12,583 nt of DNA from an uncultured Flavobacteriales bacterium (GTDB lineage: Bacteria > Bacteroidota > Bacteroidia > Flavobacteriales_D > Sanyastnellaceae): the NCBI GenBank assembly GCA_937996585.1, contig CALKUW010000036.1, forward strand, positions 1 through 12,583, given 5' to 3'. Position numbers and translations under genes: made by a program. Below the pieces are notes generated by a model that saw only the letters and a list, made by a program, of their open reading frames with translations, was not told the origin of the DNA and did not search any database. Within the stretch, counting starts at the first letter, position 1; every line of letters starts with the position of its first letter. Shown piece after piece: positions 6,915-12,583 of the stretch.

Positions 6915-8915
6915 GTGCTCGAGCTGACCACAGACGCCATCGTCAGGCGCATTGAGGCCGGCAAGGCCTTCCACGCCTCAGCGACGGATGCGGGTTTCGA
7001 GATCCGCATCGCCGAATGGCAGCCCGTGGTGGGCACCGCCATCCACGACGGACACCGCCTGCGCCCCGGACTGCAGGCCAAATGCCGATTGGACGAGTTG
7101 GACCGCTGGCAGGAGGAGGACCCTTGCACGGCGGCCATGGTGGAGGCATTGCCCATCACGCTGGTCGGACTCGACAGCCGGTACGAGTACGACCTGAACC
7201 GCCCGCCGGCTGAAGCGATCTACTCCACCGCCTGGGGAAGGAAGGTGTGGCGTTCCCCACTGACACGGCAAGAAAAGGCATTGAGCCTGGAGAAACATGG
7301 ACGATACTACCGGGTCCTCGACGCCCTGCTCACAGAATTGACCCGGCGGTTCGAAGGAGCGGTGGTCTATGACATGCACAGCTTCAACCGCCTCCGCTGG
7401 GACCGGGAAGTCCCCACCTTCAACCTCGGGTGGGACCTGGTGGATGCGGAGCGTTACGGCACGGTGTGCAGCAGCCTGGTCGATGCCCTCGCACGGGTGG
7501 AATGGCCGGCGGAAATCCCACCGACGGCGGCATCCAATGACGTTTTCAAAGGGCATGGGTATCAATGCCGCTGGGTGTGTCAGCAACACCCCAAGGTGGT
7601 CGACCTCGCCCTCGAGGTGGCCAAGGTCTATTGCAACGAGGAGGACGGAACGCTCTATCCCGCCGTGATCGAATCCCTTTGCAGCGGGCTGAAGGAAGCC
7701 TTCAGCCAGCACGCCTCCGCCTTCGCCGACCGGTTCACTTCGGTGCCGGAGGGTCCCACCGCGCGTCTCCTGCCCAAGGGCCTGGTGCCCCAACTCAAGC
7801 AGGTGGACCGGGCCATCCACCAGGAGGTCAGGGGATTCGAACTGCTCGAATTCGTCAACCCCATCAACCTCGCGGCCGCGCGCAACGCCTTTTTCCGATC
7901 GGGATTCAAGGAAGACCCCCGCTTCCTGTACCGCCCCCTCCCCTTTGATGCGAAAGCGATGCGAAGGAACCTCCTGAGGATCCGGACGGAAGACATTCCC
8001 GACCCTGACCTCAGGGCCCTGTACGATGCTGCGGTCACCGGCTATGCCGACAAGCTGGGTTTGCTCGAGGACCTGGGCACCCCGCGCTTCCTGTTCGGGA
8101 GCCAGCGTTATTTCGGTGCCCCGACCGAGAAGGACCTGCGCAACGCCCACTACCTGCTGCAGCTTCCGCCGGTGGAGAAAGAGCCGATGGCGTCTTTGAG
8201 TGATGCCCGGGCCGCCGATGCCTTCCGTCTGGCCCTCAAGGAATACGGCTTCAACGGACGGGTCGTCGTCTCACCGCGCATGGTCGCCGACGCCATGGTC
8301 CTGGGACAGCAGAAAAAGGTAATCGTCAAAAAGGGCGCACGATTCGACCCCAAGTCCATTCAGCGCCTGGTCCACCACGAGGTGGGGGTGCACATGGTGA
8401 CCTCAGCCAATGCCGCACTTCAACCGCTGAAGCTGCCCACCTTCGGTACTCCGGTCAACACCATGACGCAGGAAGGCCTCGCGGTACTCAGCGAATACCT
8501 CAGCGGCACCATCTCCCTCGGGCGCCTCAGGGAACTGGGACTCCGGGTACTGGCATGCGACCGCATGGTACGCGGTGCCTCCTTCGCCGACACGTTCGGA
8601 ATGCTGGTGGACGAACACGGCATGGACATCGAGGCGGCCTTCCAGATGTGCGCCCGGGCCTACCGGGGCGGTGGATTCACCAAGGATCACCTCTACCTGA
8701 GGGGGTTCCGGAAGGTGCTGCGCATGTGGCGGCGAGGAGAGGACCTCTCCCCCCTCCTCATTGGCAAGTGCTCACTCGAATGGCAGGAGTGGCTGCAGGA
8801 GATGATCGAACGCGAGCTGCTTATCGCGCCGCTACACCGGCCCAAGGCCTTCGAGCAGCCCCGGCTCGACCGCAACAACCCGGTTTACGACTACATCGTC
8901 AAGGGCATCCGCTGA
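6915..8915 (+). CDS. N-formylglutamate-amidohydrolase-like / QEGLA (DUF1704, MATCAP-like) metallopeptidase fusion
   Basis: A 666-residue protein with two predicted hydrolase regions. Residues 1 to about 265 resemble N-formylglutamate amidohydrolase (HutG type): AIHDGHRLRP at 42-51, DSRYEYDLNRPP at 87-98 (the D-x-N-R motif), YDMHSFN at 152-158 and FKGHGY at 211-216. Residues about 285-660 are the QEGLA-motif family (DUF1704): HEVGVH at 488-493 is an HExxxH zinc site, QEGLA at 519-523 supplies the likely third ligand Glu520, and RGGGFTKDHLYLRGF at 584-598 is a conserved block. Eukaryotic members of this superfamily (MATCAP) are tyrosine carboxypeptidases; bacterial members are often named 'flavohemoglobin expression-modulating', a weak basis for function. 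I see no signal peptide or membrane segment. The start is GTG at 6915, one base after the ligase stop. The next Met (residue 75) would cut into the first domain. Translational coupling with the ligase is likely. Substrate unknown. Confidence 0.88.
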   Translation: MLELTTDAIVRRIEAGKAFHASATDAGFEIRIAEWQPVVGTAIHDGHRLRPGLQAKCRLDELDRWQEEDPCTAAMVEALPITLVGLDSRYEYDLNRPPAEAIYSTAWGRKVWRSPLTRQEKALSLEKHGRYYRVLDALLTELTRRFEGAVVYDMHSFNRLRWDREVPTFNLGWDLVDAERYGTVCSSLVDALARVEWPAEIPPTAASNDVFKGHGYQCRWVCQQHPKVVDLALEVAKVYCNEEDGTLYPAVIESLCSGLKEAFSQHASAFADRFTSVPEGPTARLLPKGLVPQLKQVDRAIHQEVRGFELLEFVNPINLAAARNAFFRSGFKEDPRFLYRPLPFDAKAMRRNLLRIRTEDIPDPDLRALYDAAVTGYADKLGLLEDLGTPRFLFGSQRYFGAPTEKDLRNAHYLLQLPPVEKEPMASLSDARAADAFRLALKEYGFNGRVVVSPRMVADAMVLGQQKKVIVKKGARFDPKSIQRLVHHEVGVHMVTSANAALQPLKLPTFGTPVNTMTQEGLAVLSEYLSGTISLGRLRELGLRVLACDRMVRGASFADTFGMLVDEHGMDIEAAFQMCARAYRGGGFTKDHLYLRGFRKVLRMWRRGEDLSPLLIGKCSLEWQEWLQEMIERELLIAPLHRPKAFEQPRLDRNNPVYDYIVKGIR

Positions 8916-8925
8916 GGGCTCAGCG
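8910..8925. repeat. Palindrome spanning two convergent stop codons
   Basis: CGCTGAG - GG - CTCAGCG is a perfect inverted repeat that contains the TGA stop of the plus-strand gene (8913-8915) and the mirror-image stop of the minus-strand aminotransferase (8922-8920). It could form a small hairpin in both transcripts. There is no T tract on either side, so a terminator role is speculative. It arises partly because both proteins end in Arg-stop (CGC TGA). Confidence 0.35.
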
Positions 8926-10119
8926 CGTGCAGCCCGGGTACGCGTCCAATGCAGCGGCGATGATGGCCACGGCGCGTCGTATCGCCGCGGTCTCGAGCAC
9001 GTAGGCGATGCGCACCTCGTCCTGTCCGGCGCCCGGCGTGGCGTAGAACCCACTCGCCGGCGCCATCATGACGGTCTCGCCATCCAGGTGGAAATCAGAG
9101 AGCATCCACTGGCAGAAGGCATCGCTCGAATCGATGGGCAGGCGCGCCACGGCGTAAAAGGCACCGCCCGGCTTCGGGACGGTCACGCCGGGAATCGCGT
9201 TGAGCCCCTCCACGAGGGCGTCCCTGCGGTCCACGTAGGCGGCCTTGACTTCCGCGAAATAGGAAGCCGGCGTCTGCAATGCCGCCTCTCCGGCGATCTG
9301 GGCCAGGGTCGGCGGGGACAGGCGGGCCATGGCGAAGCGCATGCAGGCCTGGTGGACGTCGGCGTTGCGGGTCACCAGCGCCCCGATACGGGCGCCGCAC
9401 ATGCTGTAGCGCTTGGAAACGCTGTCCATGAGCACGACGTGGTCGTCGAGCCCCGGCAGGGACAACACGCTCGTCGGGACCTGGTCGCCGTAGCAGAACT
9501 CGCGGTACACCTCATCGGCGAAGAGGTAGAGGTCGTGCTCGAGGACGAGGCTGCGGATGGCCTCCAGCTCGGCGTCCGTGTAGACGTAGCCGGTCGGATT
9601 GCCGGGGTTGCAGATGAGGATGGCCCGGGTGCGGTCGGTCACCTTGGCGGCGATGTCGGCCACGGGCGGCAGGGCGAACCCATCCTCGATGCGCGATGTG
9701 ACCGGCACCACTTTGACGCCCGCCATGGTGGCGAAGCCGTTGTAGTTCGCGTAGAACGGCTCGGGAATGATGACCTCATCGCCGGGCTCGAGGCAGGCCT
9801 GGAAGGCGAAGACGAGCGCCTCGCTGCCGCCGGTGGTCACGATGACCTGCTCGGGGGTGATGTCCACGCCGACCGAGCGGTAGTAGCCCGCGAGTCCCTC
9901 GCGGTAGCTGGCGAACCCGTCGCTCGGGCTGTATTCGATCACCGTGCGGTCCATGCCTTTCACGGCATCGAGGGCGACCTGGGGAGTCGCGATGTCGGGC
10001 TGGCCGATGTTGAGGTGGAGCACCTTTCGGCCTGCGGCCTTGGCGGCCACGGCGTACGGGGCGAGCTTCCGGATGGGGCTGTCGGGCATGGCCTGCCCCT
10101 TGGTCGAGATGCGCGGCAT
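8920..10119 (-). CDS. Class I/II PLP-dependent aminotransferase (aspartate aminotransferase-like)
   Basis: A 399-residue cytoplasmic fold-type I aminotransferase, probably transferring amino groups between aspartate or a similar amino acid and 2-oxoglutarate. Visible signatures: HLNIGQPDIATP at 35-46, EYSPSDGFASYREGLAGYY at 62-80, TTGGSEALVFAF at 95-106, NPGNPTG at 171-177, ADEVY at 201-205, SVSKRYS at 233-239 with Lys236 as the PLP Schiff-base lysine, Arg244, and VRIAY at 369-373 with Arg370 as the substrate-carboxylate arginine. The length is normal and no key residue is missing. I chose ATG 10119, giving MPRISTKGQAMPDSPIRKL, because Bacteroidota homologues typically begin this way (MPxIS...MPxSPIRKL). 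An in-frame ATG at 10146 adds nine unmatched residues. The gene faces the QEGLA gene with only four bases between stop codons, and a terminator at 10178-10213 insulates it from the upstream T9SS gene. The exact substrate cannot be fixed from sequence. Confidence 0.93.
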   Translation of the reverse strand: MPRISTKGQAMPDSPIRKLAPYAVAAKAAGRKVLHLNIGQPDIATPQVALDAVKGMDRTVIEYSPSDGFASYREGLAGYYRSVGVDITPEQVIVTTGGSEALVFAFQACLEPGDEVIIPEPFYANYNGFATMAGVKVVPVTSRIEDGFALPPVADIAAKVTDRTRAILICNPGNPTGYVYTDAELEAIRSLVLEHDLYLFADEVYREFCYGDQVPTSVLSLPGLDDHVVLMDSVSKRYSMCGARIGALVTRNADVHQACMRFAMARLSPPTLAQIAGEAALQTPASYFAEVKAAYVDRRDALVEGLNAIPGVTVPKPGGAFYAVARLPIDSSDAFCQWMLSDFHLDGETVMMAPASGFYATPGAGQDEVRIAYVLETAAIRRAVAIIAAALDAYPGCTR

Positions 10120-10161
10120 GGGTTCGCGTGATGGTGTGGGGCCCATGGAAACAGGGCGGCG

Positions 10162-10169
10162 CGAAGATA
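10162..10169 (-). promoter_or_regulatory. Possible -7 element for the aminotransferase gene
   Basis: On the minus strand this reads TATCTTCG, one mismatch from TAnnTTTG, 42 bases before the chosen ATG. It lies between the upstream terminator and the start codon, where a promoter is needed. No clear -33 element is seen and the match is weak. Confidence 0.3.
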
Positions 10170-10177
10170 ACGGCGGG

Positions 10178-10213
10178 AAAAAAGGAAGCCGGCCCCCGAA
10201 GGAACCGGCTTCC
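10178..10213 (-). terminator. Intrinsic terminator of the HYR-domain T9SS gene
   Basis: A perfect 9-base-pair stem, GGAAGCCGG (10184-10192) against CCGGCTTCC (10205-10213), with a 12-base loop. On the minus strand it is followed directly by six T residues (10183-10178). It starts 22 bases after the stop codon at 10235 in the direction of transcription, the classic position for Rho-independent termination. It separates that gene from the aminotransferase gene. Confidence 0.88.
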
Positions 10214-10234
10214 GATACCGTCTTTGGTTGTGGC

Positions 10235-12583
10235 TTACTGGGTCACCAACAGCTTCTTCACCGCCATGTAGGCGTTGGAGGAAATCCGGATCTGGTACAT
10301 GCCCGCATCGAGACCCTCGGCATCGATAGTCAGGTAGTACGACACATCGCTCACGGCATTGCCGTCAAACAGCGCCTGCACCAGCTGGCCGGACATGTCG
10401 TAGAGGTCCACGCGCAAGCGCATGTTGTTGCTCACGATGAATCCGAGCTGGCTCACGTTGTTCGTGGGGTTCGGCTGCAGGCCCGTGATGCGGATGGGCT
10501 CCTTCACGTCGCCGGCGACCGAGATGTCGAACGGCTGGTGGCCTGAACCCTCACCGCTGACGGCGGCGTCACCGGACTGGGCTGCAGCGTTGGTCACGCC
10601 GTAGCTGAACAGGGTCTCGTTGCCACACGCATCGGTCACGGTGTAGCTGAAGTCCATGGCCCACGGCATCACGCAGTCGAGGTCGAGCATGATGTCGCCG
10701 CTCGATCCCACGAAGCCTTGTGAAGCACCGTTGAGGACCAGCTCGCCGCTCCAGTAGAACCAGGCGCTCGCACCGTAGTTGGCATTCTGGTTGTTGGCAC
10801 CGTTACCGACCTGCAGGCCGTAGTAGTAGTTCATCGGCTGGTGCGTCAGGCTGAGTTCGGAGCCGGCGTAGATGCCCGTTCCGATCATGCCACCCGTCTG
10901 CATCACCATGTACTTCCACTGCGTCCAGGGCGACTGGCCCGGCAGGACGTTGGCACAGTCCTTCTTGTAACCGCGGCCGAGGGCGCTCCACTGGTTCCAG
11001 TTGAAGGCCTCGTTGTAGTCGGCGTTCCAGATGAAGCCACCCGTGCCGTCGGCATTGGTCACCTCGATCTCGATGTGCAGCGTCTGGTCGAAGTAGCTCT
11101 CCACGATGTTGATGCCGCCCGGCATGATGGTGAAGGCCTCACCATTGAAGGGCGCACCCTCGAGGACAATCGCCGCGGGGGCAGCACCACTGCAGGACTC
11201 GCCGCCGCTGAAGGCCGCCGGCGTGGACGCACCGCAGTAGTTGCCGATGTCCTCGGTCGGCACGAAGCCGCTCTCGGTCTCGACGAGCGCGATGTTCACG
11301 TCGCTGCAGCCGTCCTCCGCCTCGAGTTCGATGGCCTCGGGCAGGCTGATGAAGTCGAAGATGCCACCTGCCTCGGTATCGGTCAGGGTCTCTCCGTTCA
11401 TGATGCCCTCACTGTCGGTGATCTGCGGAGCGGTCACGTCCAGCACCGTGATGGTCTGGACATGTGTTCCGACCGTCTCGTTGCCACAGTCATCCGTTGC
11501 CGTTGCCGTGAAGGTCCGGGTGATGGTGTAGCTGCCGCCGCCCTCACAGAGGTACTCGGGCGCGCCATCCGTGTAAGTGATGTCGCTGAGTGCCGGCATC
11601 GCCGTGCAGTTGTCCGTAGCGGATGCGGTCATGTCGAAGGTGACCGCCTCTTCCACCGTGAAGGTGCCCAGGACTTCAGAACCACCTGAGAAGTCGAACG
11701 AAGCATCCGCTCCTCCAGAAATCACCAAGGCATCCGTTCCGTCGACATTGTTCCATACCCATCCGTCGCCATAGTCATCGGTGAGCACGACATCATAGTT
11801 GCCCGGAGCCAGGTTGATGGTCTGGATCAGCGTGTAACCGTTGTCAAATACCGTCGCTTCATCCACCGTGTAGTAGAGATCGAGCGGATTGATCGAAGTG
11901 AAGCTTCCACCGTCCACATAAATGTTTTCAATAACGGTGCCGTCATCGGCATTGATGATGGACGCCATCTCACCTGCCCAGTAATCGAGCGTGTAGGTGA
12001 ACGTCACCGCTACGGAGTCTGCCGCGGTACCCGCCTCGGGGATGTCCACTTCGCAGTTGGCGTCCAGCTCCAGGGTCAGGTCCTCCGGTGCGTTGTCGAA
12101 GAACACCATCGGTCCGGTCGCATCCATCACGGTGATGTGCTGGAGCGTCGTGTCGCTGGACATGTTGCCCGAAGCGTCGGTGCTCTGGATGATCCACCGG
12201 CGGTCGAACTCACGGCAACCGGCAATGCCCGTCTCGTTGATGATGTCGTAGAGGATCTCGACATCCTGCTCGCAATTGTCATCCGCCTCGTACCAGGGCT
12301 GACCGGCAGCGAAGAGGTCCACCTCATCCACACAGGTCTCCCCGGCATACAGGGTGTAGTCCTCGAGATCGAAGATGTTGACCATCGGTGCCGTGGTGTC
12401 GTAGACCGCGATGTTGATCATGCCATAACCGGCATTGCCATTGACATCCTCCACCTCGACGAACATGAGGTTGTTGCCCGTGTCATCGCAGTCGAAGGTG
12501 TACTCCGGGATGAACAGGGTCGGCATCGGCACTTCGAGGTCGATGTAGAGCTCGCCGTCGCCTTGGGCACCATTCCAACCGCC
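10235..12583 (-). CDS. T9SS-secreted HYR/Ig-like repeat protein, N-terminal part beyond the window
   Basis: The frame is open from the right window edge for 782 residues to the stop at 10235; the start and signal peptide are not in view. The region is Asp/Thr-rich and carries at least three HYR-like boundaries, recognised by DTTAPMV, DATGPMV and DVTAPQI followed by TATDDCGNETVG- and TDACGNETLF-type 'D-x-C-G-N' motifs. A GDGW module (GNYDVVLTDDYGDGWVW, about 11750-11800) sits between the two halves of one HYR-like unit. A Trp/Tyr/Asn-rich module at about 10700-11100 (FNWNQWSALGRGYKKDC, PMNYYYGLQVGNG) matches nothing I recognise. The last 84 residues (699-782) form a T9SS type A sorting domain (ITGLQPNPTNNVSQLGF, LYDMSGQLVQ, GLDAGMYQIRI, KKLLVTQ), so the protein is expected to be exported and attached to the cell surface or released. 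The likely role is adhesive or structural. No catalytic motif is visible. The gene ends in a strong terminator. Confidence 0.88.
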   Translation of the reverse strand, partial: GGWNGAQGDGELYIDLEVPMPTLFIPEYTFDCDDTGNNLMFVEVEDVNGNAGYGMINIAVYDTTAPMVNIFDLEDYTLYAGETCVDEVDLFAAGQPWYEADDNCEQDVEILYDIINETGIAGCREFDRRWIIQSTDASGNMSSDTTLQHITVMDATGPMVFFDNAPEDLTLELDANCEVDIPEAGTAADSVAVTFTYTLDYWAGEMASIINADDGTVIENIYVDGGSFTSINPLDLYYTVDEATVFDNGYTLIQTINLAPGNYDVVLTDDYGDGWVWNNVDGTDALVISGGADASFDFSGGSEVLGTFTVEEAVTFDMTASATDNCTAMPALSDITYTDGAPEYLCEGGGSYTITRTFTATATDDCGNETVGTHVQTITVLDVTAPQITDSEGIMNGETLTDTEAGGIFDFISLPEAIELEAEDGCSDVNIALVETESGFVPTEDIGNYCGASTPAAFSGGESCSGAAPAAIVLEGAPFNGEAFTIMPGGINIVESYFDQTLHIEIEVTNADGTGGFIWNADYNEAFNWNQWSALGRGYKKDCANVLPGQSPWTQWKYMVMQTGGMIGTGIYAGSELSLTHQPMNYYYGLQVGNGANNQNANYGASAWFYWSGELVLNGASQGFVGSSGDIMLDLDCVMPWAMDFSYTVTDACGNETLFSYGVTNAAAQSGDAAVSGEGSGHQPFDISVAGDVKEPIRITGLQPNPTNNVSQLGFIVSNNMRLRVDLYDMSGQLVQALFDGNAVSDVSYYLTIDAEGLDAGMYQIRISSNAYMAVKKLLVTQ

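Noticed and set aside
5780..7159. A 459-codon minus-strand open frame across the ligase gene and the divergent promoter
   Set aside because: It overlaps the GshB-like frame, the start of the FGase-QEGLA frame and the promoter region. The opposite strand has clear homology, so this is a shadow.
6978..8150. A 390-codon minus-strand open frame inside the FGase-QEGLA gene
   Set aside because: It is antisense to conserved motifs and its translation has no family features.
9088..10131. A 347-codon plus-strand open frame antisense to the aminotransferase
   Set aside because: The aminotransferase frame carries every catalytic motif; the antisense translation is a Gly/Val/His/Asp-rich shadow.

Overview
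The window looks like part of a high-GC member of the Bacteroidota, most likely an uncultured Flavobacteriales-type lineage. Four things point there: two secreted proteins ending in type IX secretion system (T9SS) sorting domains, a type III glutamine synthetase (GlnN), a PNGase F-type N-glycanase, and -7 promoter elements of the Bacteroidota form TAnnTTTG at two gene starts. The phylum is a confident call. The order is an inference.

Layout. (1) 1-2133, minus: glnN, cut by the left window edge about 18 codons before its expected stop. (2) 2134-2297: a 164-base gap with a glnN promoter element and several inverted repeats. (3) 2298-5783, minus: a 1161-residue secreted, PNGase F-related protein whose glycanase domain appears to be split by a laminin-G-like module. 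(4) 5784-5884: a divergent promoter region. (5) 5885-8915, plus: a two-gene unit with one base between the genes. It encodes a glutathione-synthetase-like ATP-grasp ligase, then a fusion of an N-formylglutamate-amidohydrolase-like domain with a QEGLA/DUF1704 metallopeptidase. (6) 8920-10119, minus: a class I PLP aminotransferase, convergent with the previous gene and only four bases from it. (7) 10178-10213: a clear intrinsic terminator. (8) 10235-12583, minus: the C-terminal 782 residues of a large HYR/Ig-like T9SS cargo protein, cut by the right edge. Coding density is very high and no intergenic stretch exceeds 165 bases. I see no RNA genes, CRISPR arrays or insertion sequences.

How the genes may work together. 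glnN and the aminotransferase are ordinary nitrogen and amino-acid metabolism. The two T9SS proteins are exported and probably act on, or decorate, the cell surface. The most interesting unit is the ligase plus amidohydrolase/metallopeptidase pair. An amide-forming ATP-grasp enzyme is tightly coupled to two predicted amide-cleaving domains, one of them from the family of eukaryotic tubulin tyrosine carboxypeptidases (MATCAP). This suggests synthesis and trimming of a small peptide, or reversible C-terminal tagging of a protein. That reading is an inference from family membership and gene order.

Several very long antisense open frames (up to about 580 codons) lie over the real genes. They are shadows produced by GC-rich codon usage and are not annotated as genes.
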